Source: Tricholoma matsutake (Eukaryota; Basidiomycota; Agaricomycetes; Agaricales; Tricholomataceae). From it: a stretch of DNA of 64,000 nucleotides. Both the position numbers and the translations under genes were made by a program. The stretch is from contig AP026544.2 in assembly GCA_026075535.2 (NCBI GenBank), forward strand, positions 1,550,001 through 1,614,000. Direction: 5' to 3'. This document shows, piece after piece, positions 32,190 to 42,997 of this stretch. The notes beneath the pieces are model-generated. The model did no database searches and was not told where the DNA came from. It saw nothing but the letters and a program-made list of their open reading frames with translations. Position 1 is the stretch's first letter. Every line of letters starts with the position of its first letter.

Positions 32190-32372
32190 CAGCTGGCCTT
32201 TACCTCTTTCTAAATATAATATCTAGTAGGATGAGTTCTATAGATATATTGGAGAGTCTGGGACCATTTCCCCCATCACAATGTGTTGGGGGAAATGGTC
32301 CCTAGGCTCTCTAATATATTTATAGAACTCATCCTGCCAGGTATTATTTTAGAAGGAGGATGAGGCCAGCTG
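32190..32372. repeat. 183-bp near-perfect inverted repeat (hairpin)
   Basis: Arms of about 85 bp pair around a short loop near 32280. Left arm landmarks CAGCTGGCC, GGATGAGTTCTATAGATATA, GGGACCATTTCCCCCA; right arm TTGGGGGAAATGGTCCC, TATAGAACTCATCC, GGCCAGCTG. A few mismatches and a small bulge only. Could be a foldback MITE or a small-RNA precursor. No target duplication recognised. Confidence 0.9.
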
Positions 32373-32429
32373 GAGGGCTGAAATACATGTGTGAGTGTAG
32401 TACATTGTTTGCATGTATTATAAACATTT

Positions 32430-32850
32430 TGTAACAAAGTCAGTATCTCTTTGTATTGAGGTTGGTAACAGGTCAATAACAGTTTGTAATGAAATAAGTA
32501 ACAGTTTGTAATGAAGTCAGTAATTGAGTTTGTAATTAAATCAGTAACACTTTTGAAATGAAGTCAGTAATTAAGTTTGTAATGAAACAAGTAACACTTT
32601 GTAATGAAGTCAGTAATTACATTTGTAATGAAATCAGTAACACTTTTGTAATGAAGTCAGTAACACTTTGTAATGAAGTCAGTAATTAAGTTTGTAATGA
32701 AATCAGTAACACTTTTGAAATGAAGTCAGTAATTAAGTTTGTAATGAAATCAGTAACACTTCTTTAATGAAGTCAGTAATTAAGTTTGTAATGAAATCAG
32801 TGACACTTGTAATGAAATCAGTAATGAAGTCAGTAATTGAGTTTGTGGGG
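32430..32850. repeat. AT-rich minisatellite
   Basis: Tandem units built from GTAATGAAGTCAGTAA with spacers CACTTTT or TTAAGTTT, alternating in a higher-order pattern of about 55-60 bp. Roughly 20 units. No CpG. Confidence 0.88.
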
Positions 32851-33907
32851 ACTTAGTGTCCACTATATTGTGTTGTGCTTTTGTGTGCACCTACTTTCCA
32901 CCTATCCTTCCCACAGAATGTCACATATTAGTTGACATGACTATGTCATGACTGTAAATGTGTGATGATTCCACTGAAATCCCTTACCTGCTGATATATC
33001 CCTCAGATAATTGTTGACTTCAACATATACTGTACCAACACATTCAATTCATCAGTCATGAGTCATGGGCCTTTGTGTTTTTTGATAACAGTGGACCTGA
33101 AACCCTGAAACACTTTCCCCTCATTTCATCACTGCATGTTGTTCCCTTGGATCCTCCCATCATTCCATGCTCCTGTCCCTCCTTTTGTCTCCTTTTGTTC
33201 ACATTGACTCATTTGAGCCCACCCCTCTTCTTGTTCAGTGCCATGGCATCATTCATTGTCATCATCTTGGCATTGCCACCCAATCACTCACATCCCTTGT
33301 TTCATCCCCTCTGATTCCCCACCCCTTGAGCAAACCCACATGTCTTGTCTAGCACCGAGGTAGCTACTACGACCTTGGAGATCCATTATCTGCCTGTAAA
33401 CAATGCACAGAGACTGTCCACTGGACTTGCAAGATGTGTTCATCAGAATGTGTCATGTGCTCAATGGAACAACCCTGCCTGACCCAGGACTCCCAATGAT
33501 GGCCCATGCCACCTCCCATACTACTCTGTTCCCCCCCAGCTCATCTGCTTCACTCCTGTCAAACACCTTGAGTTGTGCAATGCAACTACCACATCACATG
33601 CCATGACTGCAGCTTTCCTGCCCCTTCCACCAACAAAATGCAACATGAGCCTCCATAGATGACAGCACTCACTGCCAGCCCATTCCTCAACACTCCAGCA
33701 TGCTCCACAGACCCCCTGTTCTGCACCTCAAGCCACGGTGTGTAACTGCTATGTCATTGTTGACAATGGCCTATTCTCCTGCTCTACCCCACTCTACCCC
33801 ACTAACCACAGCTTGAAAACAATGGACACACTACCAGACCTACCTGAACACCCTGAAAACTTGTCCAAACCACCCAGCTCACTCCAGATGCCCCATAACC
33901 GCTGTAA
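32851..33907. other. Unassigned sequence with Cys-rich broken frames
   Basis: Plus-strand frames between 33350 and 33860 contain scattered Cys/His (for example CTETVHWTCKMCSSECVMC in one frame) but many stops. This could be the remnant of a zinc-binding transposon protein; support is weak. Confidence 0.3.
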
Positions 33908-34206
33908 TTTACACTCCCCCACCTATTCCAATCAGACACTCTGGAATCCAGTTATTCTGACTGGATTCCACTGGATTCCAATTATTCTGACTGGATTCCA
34001 CTGGAGTCCAGTTATTCCAGACTCCAAGTTATCCATGTTTAGTTTAATTAACTTACAGTATACAACAGTAGAAAGTCAAGTCAAGTCAAACTTCAAGTCC
34101 TGAAGTTCCTCAGTTGCCTACAAAATTAATTGGTGCAGAGCAAGGATTGAACTCAAGGCCTCATGTGATAAACCAAACACTGTGCTCAACCAGTTGAGCC
34201 ACAGGT
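33908..34206 (-). mobile_element. tRNA-derived SINE, copy 2
   Basis: Minus strand: box A TGGCTCAACTGGTTGAGCAC (34201-34182), box B GAGTTCAATCC (34154-34144), body with repeats of GGAATCCAGT and TCAGAATAACTGG (34030-33920), and tail GGTGGGGGAGTGTAAA (33923-33908). The closest relative is copy 3 at 60666-60970. Confidence 0.78.
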
Positions 34207-34309
34207 GAATTATTAACTAGCTATTATAAAGTTTATTTCTGACACTCAAACTCACAACTTCATTTTTTTGAAGTAGATAATTAAGATCAAATTTTTTTAA
34301 TTTAAGCCC

Positions 34310-35000
34310 ATCCCTTGCAGGGGATGATTTGATTATATATATACATAAACCTAACCCCTCGCATTCAGTGTGAGGGGGGAGGTAAAAACATCAAGAAAAA
34401 AAAAACCCTCCCCCACAGACAAAATGGGGGAGGGGGAGGTGTAAAAATATTAAATAATTAAAACTATAAAAAAACCCTCCCCATGTGAAATGCAGGAGAG
34501 GGGGAGGGGATGCAACCCTGCTGTGCTAGGTGAGTTGTCTGTCATTCCACCCATGATCCACCCCATGAGCAGTTGCTTGTGAGGCTGGGGGTGGGTGGAT
34601 TGTCGTCATTGTTGTTCCACCTGCAATCCACCCCACAAGCAGTTGCTCGTGAGGCTGGGGGCAGGTGGTACACCATTGTCTCCTATCTGGGTGCCTAGGC
34701 ATTGTTCCACCCACATTCCACCCCATGAGCAGTTGCTCATGAGGCTGGGGGTGGGTGGCTTGTCATCGTTGTCATTCCACCTGCAATCCAACCCATGAGC
34801 AGTTGCTTGTGAGGCTGGGGGTGGGTGGTGCACCATTGTCTCCTATCCGGGCACCTAGGCATCATTCCACCCATGTTCCACCCCACAAGCAGTTGCTCAT
34901 GAGGCTGGGGGTGGGTGACTTGTCATCATTTTTGTTCCACCCACAATCCACCCCACAAGCAGTTGCTTGTGAGGCTGGGGGCAGGTGGTGTGTTGAAAGT
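34310..35000. repeat. Array of G/C-rich hairpins and 70-90-bp tandem units
   Basis: 34310-34515 has a series of small hairpins of the form CCCTCCCC...GGGGAGGG separated by A-rich stretches. 34545-34995 has six tandem units, each with CCACCC-TCCACCCCA, the palindrome CAAGCAGTTGCTTG and GAGGCTGGGGGTGGGTGG. Same order and content as 61010-61660. Confidence 0.82.
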
Positions 35001-35125
35001 TTCCCATGACCAAGTAGGTTGTAGGAACTAGGAGAATGATGAACAGGAATATAGAATAGTGTAGAACCACAATAATGCAACCACCAGTACATACCCCTCT
35101 TCAGACAACACAAAAAAGTGCAACA

Positions 35126-36625
35126 ATGGCACCAGCAAAGAAAACCAGAAAAGAACTGGAAGATGCTGAATGGATACTCACAGATGTACAAAACAAAGAA
35201 TGGGCCCTGATGTTCCTACAGGCAAAAGAATATCTAGTACTAGGTGAGCCCACCAATCTCCTAAATCTATCACATGTCCTATTACAGTTCACACATGTGG
35301 CTGCCAAAATGCCAAAACCTGAATGGATGGACTTAGAGCAGTAGCATTCCTGATGGCAGACACCAGAATACAACAGATAGTGGAGGAGATCACATCAGTG
35401 GTCAAAGACCAACTAACAGAACAGATAGAGAAATACAATGCACAGGTAGAAACTGTTAAAAGCTTAAGATGAGTTTTACTAGTGTTTAACACTTGTCAAC
35501 AACTCCCGTCTACTGTCCAGGACACACTTATAACACACGTTTAATAATAGTAATGTGTTTAGCACTTTATTCCAATTCAATCTCATGTCTAGTTTCCCAG
35601 ACATAGTAGGATTCCACTTTTGTTTGTTCCTGTTGTGCCAGGAAACCGCGAGGCATGAAAGTAGGTGTCCACTATATCGCATCTGTGTTCCCCCCTACAT
35701 CTGGGTCCAAAAATCTAAGTAATAGCTATAATATGAAGCAAGATATGAAGTAAATGAAGTTGGATCTTAATACCTACAATCTAACGAGTATTCTAATAAG
35801 TCTTTTGGATTATGTAGTAAGTGTTTCATCATTGTATTCAACAGAAACTATGCAGAATGCAGTAGAACATGTAATGAAAGTGGCAGACAAGGTAACAGGA
35901 AGTATAGCAGAGTTCAAGGATGAATTCCAAGAAACCTCAGACAACTCAAACAGGCAGCACAAGAACTAATGGACAGAACCTTAGAAACAGAGAACACTGG
36001 AAATCCCCAAAGACCAGCAAACCCACTGAACACATATGCATCAATCATGCAACAACACATCCCACTGCGCATCTAACAGTCATCACATGAGGAGAAGCAA
36101 ATGACAAGCAAATGTTATTACAGAAGGACCCAACAATCACTGATGGATCACTGGACTGGCTAACAGAAAAGGAATTGGTGGTAAGGGCAAACACTACAAT
36201 AGACCTAATGGGAATGGAGGCTGAAGACCAACCAGACAACACCAAGTTTGTGGGAGCAAAGAGGATGAGAAACAGCAATATCTTATACCAACTTAACATG
36301 AGGGAGGTGGTAAACTGGCTCAAAAGGCCTGAGGTGCAGAAAGTGTTAACAACACACTATGGGGGTATGTCCAACATTTGAAATCAGTTATTCTACATGT
36401 TGGTTGAATTTGTCCCAACAATGTTCAAGGTGGGGGCAGATTACACACATGCATGCATGGAGGATGACAGTGGGATAGCAAGCAATGTGATTACCTATTC
36501 AAAATACATAAACCAGCATGCCTTTGAAGTGAAACACAGTGGACAGCTCACATTATAATTGGATTCAACAACCAACAGGCAGCAAATCACACCATTGAAC
36601 ATGGCCTCTTTATCAAAGGTAAATG
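35126..36625 (+). pseudogene. LINE ORF1 (Tad-like), 5' part, interrupted
   Basis: First protein of a Tad-type non-LTR retrotransposon, an RNA-binding/Gag-like protein. Starts MAPAKKTRKELEDAEW at the first ATG; then AKMPKPEWM, a frame change at 35340, VAFLMADTRIQQIVEEITSV, coiled-coil-like KYNAQVETVKS, an inserted 361-bp probable LTR, VMKVADKVTGSIAEFKDEFQ, LTEKELVVRANTTIDLMGME, FVGAKRMRNSNILYQLNMRE, VNWLKRPEVQKVLTTHYGG, one TGA stop at 36379, VEFVPTMFK and IGFNNQQAANHTIEHGLFI. It breaks off at 36625 before the zinc knuckles. The continuation in the same sense resumes near 39233. Confidence 0.78.
35483..35843. repeat. Probable solo LTR inserted in LINE ORF1
   Basis: A 361-bp non-coding insert that splits the ORF1 frame. 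Ends are inverted: TGTTTAA and TTCAACA. It retains several CpGs (CCCGTC, CCGCGAGG, ATATCGCA) while the surrounding LINE has almost none, so it inserted later. No exact 5-bp duplication was found (ACTAG versus GAAAC). Confidence 0.45.
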
Positions 36626-37375
36626 AGTAACAGCATGGACTCACTGAAACAATTTAACATCAGCCCAAGCTTTCTGTACTTCTGAAAGCAGATAATCCAC
36701 CATCCCTGCTAATGTTCCCAACTTCCACTTCTTTACAGGAACCAGAGCTGTTGTTGTGTTAAATAGATCAGGGCTTGCATACTTTGGCAGGAGCATTGGG
36801 ACATTGTTTAGGATCTGCAAGGTGTTTGATATGTTTGTTGTCTCAGTTTTGCAGGCAGTTGCTGTAATTGGGACAATGGTTACATTGCAACCAGTAGTGG
36901 TTGGATTTGTCATTTTTCTTCTCAATAACCATGAAGTTCAAGGAGACAATTGCTGGGTGTTTTCTGCCACCAGCCATTACAATGGAAATGGAAGTGGTTA
37001 CAAATATTTCTAACTGAAGTTGTATGATATATTGTATGTTTTTTTTCAGGCACACATTAATTCTGCCAAGTTCTGCCAACAACACCACTGGTAAGTCTCC
37101 ATGTATGTGGTTCATTGGTGGGGGAAAAACTGTATTTTGTTTCTGAAATGCATGAGTGTAGTTTGTCTGTTTCTTTGATAAATGCAGGGCATCATCTATC
37201 TGTGGGACCATGTCCTTTCCCCTCACCTTCAGGGCAGTTTGTGCATGTGAACATGGTTGTATCTGTGAGTGTACAAATCAATGTGTGGTGTGGTCCCTTG
37301 CATCTGGCACAGATGTCCATTGATGCTTTGCAGTCAGTTGTGAAGTGTCCAAATCCTTGACATTTCAGGCATCAT
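36626..37375 (-). pseudogene. Inverted LINE ORF1 zinc-knuckle fragment
   Basis: On the minus strand from about 37375 the translation reads EPKWCLKCQGFGHFTTDCK, then DICARCKGPHHTLICT and TMFTCANCPEGEGKGHGPTD, three Cys/His knuckles typical of Tad-like LINE ORF1. This is the part missing from the plus-strand ORF1 at 36625, yet it is inverted, so either a local inversion occurred or a second LINE inserted in the opposite sense. The region 36640-36925 carries a further minus-strand frame (VPVKKWKLGTLAGMVDYLLS) that I do not recognise. Confidence 0.65.
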
Positions 37376-37589
37376 TTTGGTTCTGGTAGGTCAAGTCATA
37401 TTTATGATGCTTGTACTCACCATGGCCAATTAAAGCTTTATTGTTCACACCAATATTGCACTCTCTGTATCTGAGAATTAGTTTCTCCTCAATTTCCTGA
37501 ATGAGCTCTGGCCGCTTCATGAAGCACTGAGCCAATATGTGCTATCACATTCAATTATGAATGCTGAAGCTGCAAGAGTGGAATTGGAG

Positions 37590-39069
37590 GAGATTGTCAT
37601 CCACTGTGCTCAAGCCATGATTTGCATTCCCAGTGAACCCAATGATGATGTGGGATTCATGATGCATGCATGATCAATGTTTAATCAAAGATTTCATTCC
37701 ATGGATACCAACATCCACTCTCTCACCCTCTTTCTTCACCCTCTCTGTCAAAAACTTGCAATCTCTCAGGCAGCAAATGGTCGGTCATTCAAACTCATGG
37801 CAGAGACAGCTCTCAGCATTGAAAAACAATGGAAGTGGATGAAGGAAAGGGTGACACATCTTGGAGAGGATTTGTGGTAGTACTATCAGTGGAAGGGTCC
37901 ATTTGTGGGTGGAAGCAAGAACAGCCTGGATTGGTGGGAGAATCTTCCAATGACTGCAGACAAGAATCTGCTGAAAGTACTTGCAATAACCATCTTATCA
38001 ATTGTCCCACATGCAGGAGAAGTCGAGCACCTATTTTCTGCACTTGGAAATACTCAGTCACAGAAGTGATGTAATCTATCAGTCTCAACATTCAGTACAC
38101 TGGGCAAGCTTTGTGCAAACTATGCTCGACAGCTTTATCAATGGGATTGTGCTGCAGGCAAACCTGTTCATCAATGGCATGCTCATATGCACTAGAAAAT
38201 ACAAGAAATCATCTTCACCTATTGTGTCATATACAGTTCTAAGCGTCTGATCAACTATCTAAAGCAATCGAAAGTCTCTACGAGTTTTCTCGATCAATGA
38301 GAAACTTCTGCAATCATCATGTCCTCAATCTTCCCTTGATCCTCTTGTCATTTGCACTAGCAACCCTTCCAACACTTCATAGACATTTGCCATACCCTTC
38401 ATACACTATCGACCTATTGAAAGGTCCTCGGAATTCACTTATCGACCATTGATGATAGAACTCATTTGCCATCGATCTCATCAATTGTCCTCGATATCGA
38501 TTGATACCCCATTGGACCATGTCAAATATCTTCGTCTCTGATAGCACTACCTTTACGACTAGTATTAACTAGTAATCTTCCCATAGGTTTGACCACAAAC
38601 ATTCAGAACATCTCGCAACCTTCCTCTGACTCATTGCAAATATCATTGATTGCCTCATCAGCAGTTTTGGTGGTCTTCCCAGGTTGAGCATCATCAACGG
38701 GATGAAGCTGGTGTCAATCCCAATCTCATGAATGACCTCAATACAAATTTTACATGGAAGCCACCATTCTCAATGGCAACCCTTAAAGGCAATGATATTT
38801 TTGCACAGCCAGAAGATGTCACACTTGACAAACTTGACAAAGCTTTTGATGAACTTAACAAGCAACTGCAGATTGAGAAGGAGCATCAACTAGAGGCAGA
38901 TATCGATGGAGGCAAGGTTCTCAAAGGGGAGGTTTATGATTTTGCTGAGTTGGAGAAAATTGACAGGGAAGAAATGCCAGCAAGCTCTATTGAAGAGATG
39001 GATGTGATTGGATCATCTGGTGAGCATAAATGGGATGTAGATACAATGATGTCAACAGGAGGTATCTAG
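37590..39069 (+). pseudogene. hAT transposase C-terminal region, split by an LTR fragment
   Basis: 37677-38190 reads MFNQRFHSMDTNIHSLTLFL, AETALSIEKQWKWMKERV, then in another frame GPFVGGSKNSLDWWENLP, LAITILSIVPHAGEVEHLFS (the conserved hAT dimerisation segment), CNLSVSTFSTLGKLCANYAR and HAHMH. After an insert (about 38190-38697) the tail continues NPNLMNDLNTNFTWKPPF, DKAFDELNKQL, VYDFAELEKID and WDVDTMMSTGGI, stop at 39069. One TGA sits where the family has Arg (SQK-stop-CNLS). A transposase of this kind could have mobilised the two hAT MITEs at 11.3 and 27.2 kb, but this copy is dead and its ends were not found. Confidence 0.8.
38190..38697 (+). repeat. LTR-D fragment inside hAT transposase
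   Basis: 38230-38697 matches the last 460 bp of the LTR at 50076-51221 (landmarks ACAGTTCTAAGC, TCTGATCAA, CGACCTATTGAAAGGTCC, CCAGGTTGAG, ATCATCAAC). Its insertion splits the hAT reading frame. Confidence 0.75.
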
Positions 39070-39232
39070 CATGTGTAGTACTTATCACCTCTAATTGATG
39101 CCAGCCTCAAAAATAACCTGCCTGATTCTGCCATCCTGGAAATTGCCATTCCCAGCAGAATTATTTGACAATCAGTTCTGCCACCCACACTACTTACCAG
39201 CCAGTATGACTCACATGTAGATGATCAGGTAA

Positions 39233-40440
39233 ATGCATGGCAACAAGGAGCTAACTTGGCACAAAGGTGAGAGAACACTTACAGAGGCTTTCCAGAGAGG
39301 GGACAGGAGAGGTCAGCAAGGGAGAACAAACAATTCATGGACAACTGGCAACACATCCAGCAGAGAGGACAAAAAAACCCAAATGCAAATCAGCAACCTG
39401 ACATGGCAGCAGGAATGAACACAAGAACAACAAATAATGGATGGCTGATGAGACTGGTACAAACTACCCTTCAGGGCTTCTTTTCCCAATTACAGCAAGA
39501 GTGAGAATGGAGGAACACAGCAGAGAAACACTGGGAAATGCACACCATGGGGAGACTGAGATCCAAATGAGCAAGGCCTAGGGCCAGTACCACCAGTAAC
39601 AGAATCAGGATCACCACAGCTATCATATATCAACCCCTGCAATAGAAACTGAACCACATCCACTCCAAATGTGGCAACAAAACACCAACAAGTTACTCAT
39701 TAGCCAACTTGACTTACTACACAGCCTCCAAAAAAGTACTTACAATATCTGTCTTATACAGGAACGATACATTGACTCCAGGGGGAAATCCTGAGCCAAC
39801 CCATGCTGGACTACACTTTACACCACAACACACAAAAAACACCTAGATGACACATGCTCACTAATCCTAGTCAACACAGAATTGTCAGTGAACTCCTGGA
39901 AACAAATCCCAATTGATTGCCCAGACATCACAGCCATAGAAATGCAGGGCCAATTCAGTATGTTTCAAATCATAAACATCTATAACGACTGTGAACACAA
40001 TAATACACTAACACATCTATTGGCGTACATGCAAGATGCAACACATCAGCACTGCAAAAATGGCCCAATACACACCATATGGTTAGGTGACTTCAATCGC
40101 CATCACCCAATCTGGGATGAGGCATGCAATGCACATCTCTTCACACAGGAGAACTAGACCTCATGCAGCTGCTCCTCAACATGCTCAGGTGACACAAAAT
40201 GAAGATGGTGCTACCCACTTTCATTCCAACCTTAAATCACACAGCACAGGTAACTACACAAGGGTAGACAATGTCTTCTGCACAGAGGAAATTCTCAATG
40301 CAATCATCAAATGTAACACAGACAATGCCATGCACCCAGTAAAAACTGATCATTTCTCTATCATCACAGAAATTGACATTCAAGCACCAAGAACAGCCTG
40401 GGAGCCACACCAAAACTTCTGACTGACAGATTGGACAGAG
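39233..40440 (+). pseudogene. LINE ORF1 end and ORF2 endonuclease
   Basis: 39233-39420 is a hydrophilic ORF1-like tail. From 39640 the APE-type endonuclease of ORF2 is readable across frame changes: QLDLLHSLQKSTYNICLIQE, DTCSLILVNTELSVNSWKQI, HTIWLGDFNRHHPIWDEACN (the conserved GDFN...H..W motif), TGNYTRVDNVFCTEEILNAI and VKTDHFSIITEI (the C-terminal DH of the active site). Endonuclease nicks the target so that cDNA synthesis can start. The gene is cut at 40442 by a pogo-like element and resumes at 42998. Confidence 0.8.
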
Positions 40441-40769
40441 CTACAGTTGTCTCTGTCTTAACCCATACCTGTGATAACCCATAACCTCCCATAACCCATA
40501 CTTTCTCATGTCCACCAAGTCAGTTCCCTGCCAAATGGACCAAACTCTCCCATATCCCATAACCCATACCTTTTGGTGGACCATAACCCATCGGTGTACA
40601 TTGAGTGATCACAAAATTTCTATATATGGATGTTTCTTTGTCAATATATATGGACTGTCTAAGCTATCTATGTAAAATTTTGGTTAAATTATGTACCATT
40701 CAGCTGAGTGGGAGGGAGGATAGTGAGTATGGGCACTGAAAAATATAATCAAACTATTTTTCACATTTC

Positions 40770-41262
40770 AGATTCTGCCTCCCTTGATTCCCATCACTTA
40801 CCTTCTCAGTTCACTGGCCCCTCCAGATCTCATCACCCATGCTGAGAATGACATTGCTGACTTGTTAGCAGAACTGGAGAAGAGAGGGGTCTTACCAAGG
40901 ACCAATCAGATGGATATTGATGAGTTACTCAACCCTGAGCCTGAGCATGAGATTTTTGCAACAAATGTATCTGATGAAGAAATCTTTGAACTAGTTCATG
41001 AATGCCAATGGGGAGAGAAAATGATGGAAATAAATGGGGGGGGGGGGGGGGGGGGGGGGACAATACCAATGAGGAGATCATCAACATGCCAAGCCATCAA
41101 GATGCTCTAGCAGCATCACTCACCCTGCAATGGTATGTGGCAGATCTCAATGATCCCTGTGCATGAATGCTGGAGGCCATTCTTGCAGCCTTTGGCCATC
41201 AAGTATGCCTGCAGGAATCACAAGACATGAAACCAACTTTAATAATGTCTTATTTCACCTCA
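40770..41262 (+). pseudogene. Pogo-type transposase C-terminus
   Basis: Plus-strand residues PITYLLSSLAPPDLITHAEN, LEKRGVLPRTNQMDIDELLN, EIFATNVSDEEIFELV, MMEINGG, then after a G run and frame loss YVADLNDP and ESQDMKPTLIMSYFT at 41215-41262. This acidic C-terminal tail follows the DDE domain in fungal pogo-like transposases; DNA-binding and catalytic parts are missing, so the fragment cannot function. Confidence 0.65.
41036..41059. repeat. 24-base G homopolymer
   Basis: An unbroken run of 24 G replacing the GGDDD-type region of the pogo transposase tail. Prone to slippage and to sequencing error. Confidence 0.95.
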
Positions 41263-41281
41263 AATTGTTCATTATTATATA

Positions 41282-42855
41282 CAGTAGCTTACAAAACTGT
41301 TACAATGTTTTGCATATTTGTATAGATCAGTCTATAAAATAGGAAATAAAATTTCAGAATTCTTAAAAATATTATGGAGCATACCTCAATATCACAAGAG
41401 GTTGCTTAAAAAGTCTCAGGATCATGTGACATCATTTCATAAGTTAAATAAACCATTTAATTCAGTCACTCATTGTAACAGTTTTGTTGCACTGATTTTT
41501 TAGTCAGAAATATGGGCAAATCACATGATTTGTTGATTACTATAAACAGTTACAAACAATATCATGTGACTAGGTATATATAAGAGCTCTCCACCAGTTG
41601 GCATCTCATTCCAACTCCCCACCAATCATGCACAAGCTCTCTTCTGCTCAAACACCTCATATTCTTGAACTTCTTGATGCTGGCCTTTCAGTATGCCTAA
41701 TTGCTCATAAAACTGGTCTCAGCACCACTAATATTAGTTGCATTCACTCTGAGCACTGTTCTGACCAACCAAAGTCATCTGGTGGTCAACCTACTAAGCT
41801 TACTACTGCCAATGTTGACTATGCCAGGTGGATTATTCATATGGAAAAGGTAATGCCACTGAAGCAGCACATATACTCCAGGATATCACCAATACCCCCT
41901 TCTCTTCCCAAACACTTTGTTGCCACCTCAAGAAATGAGGCATGAAACCTGTAGTCAAGCAAAAACACCCCCTACTCAAGCCTCACCACCACCATGCATG
42001 ATTGGAGTTTGCTGAGAGGCATGCTAAGTGGACACTGGAGGATTGGAAAAGGATAATATGGTCAGATGAAACTAAAATTAACTGGTTGAGGTCAGATGGA
42101 AGGAAATATGTGTGGAAAGATAGTGATGAAGGTCTGAGTATAAATTGGTTGAGGGAACAGTCAAGTTTGGAGGTGGAAATTTGATGATGTGGGGGTGCAT
42201 GGGATGGGATGGTATTGGATATGCTACCAGGATTGAAGGAAGGATGGATGCTGACCTTATGTCAGCATAATGGAGGATGAACTTCAGAAAATGGGGTAAA
42301 ACTACTGATAATGTTATCTTTCAACAGGATAATGACCCCAAGCATACCAGTAAGAAGGCCAAGAAATGGTTTGAGGACAATGATATTACTGTCCTAAAGT
42401 GGCCTGCACAGTCTCCAGACCTAAATCCTATAGAACATCTATGGAATCACCTCAAAAAAAGGCTTGGAGAATATGAGGAGCCTGCTAACAGTGTTGGAGA
42501 GCTTTGGGAGAGGGTTCAGAAGGAATGGGAGGAGATTCCAGAGGAGGAATGTCAGAAATTGATTGAAAGCCTACCTAGAAGACTTGCAGCAGTAGTTAGA
42601 GCAAAAGGAGGCTATACCAAGTACTAATTTATATCCAAAAATCAGTGCAACAAAACTGTTACAATGAGTGAGTGAATTAAATGGTTTATTTAACTTGTAA
42701 AATGATGTCAGATGACCCTGAGACTTTTCAGGCAACCCCTTGTGATATTGAGGTAGGCTCCATAATATTTTTAAGAATTCTGAAATTTTATGTCCTATTT
42801 TATAGACTGATCTATACAAATATGCAAAACATTGTAACAGTTTTGTAAGCTACTG
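41282..42855 (+). mobile_element. Tc1 element with long terminal inverted repeats
   Basis: A 1574-bp element flanked by TA (41280-41281 and 42856-42857). Ends CAGTAGCTTACAAAACTGTT and inverted equivalent; the inverted repeats run about 215-220 bp with scattered differences. It is nested in the pogo-like element immediately after the transposase fragment. Confidence 0.92.
41598..42627 (+). pseudogene. Tc1 transposase, DD34E, frame-broken
   Basis: N-terminal helix-turn-helix part SSAQTPHILELLDAGLSVCL..IAHKTGLSTTNISC and SGGQPTKLTTANVDYARWII at 41598-41850; then a broken middle; LEFAERHAKWTLEDWKRIIW, SDETKINWLRSDGRKYVWK (first Asp, 42065), MMWGCMGWDGIGY; and an intact last part 42277-42627 with IFQQDNDPKHTSKKAKKWF (second Asp), KWPAQSPDLNPIEHLWNHLK (Glu). 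There are exactly 34 residues between the second Asp and the Glu, the Tc1 signature. Three or more frame changes and stops inactivate it, but the catalytic residues themselves remain. Confidence 0.88.
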
Positions 42856-42997
42856 TATATAGTCATTTAAAACATAATACTGCACTTATATGACTCAAAC
42901 AATGGTCCTGGGACAAGCTCTGCCAAAACCCATACTCTGTAATAACCCATACTTCTAGGCGTCCACCAACTAGTATGGGTTAAGACAGAGGCAACTG

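Larger units (their letters stand above)
40444..42997. mobile_element. Pogo-like Tc1/mariner element with nested Tc1
   Basis: Flanked by TA (40442-40443 and 42998-42999), with terminal inverted repeats CAGTTGYCTCTGTCTTAACC continuing into repeated ATAACCCATA motifs. It interrupts LINE ORF2: the LINE frame before and after it joins. Without the nested Tc1 (1574 bp plus its TA) the element is only about 980 bp and keeps just the transposase C-terminus, so it is a deletion derivative. Confidence 0.88.

Noticed and set aside
34310..35000. CRISPR-like array
   Set aside because: Repeats are 70-90 bp, palindromic, without unique spacers of constant length, in a clearly eukaryotic sequence.
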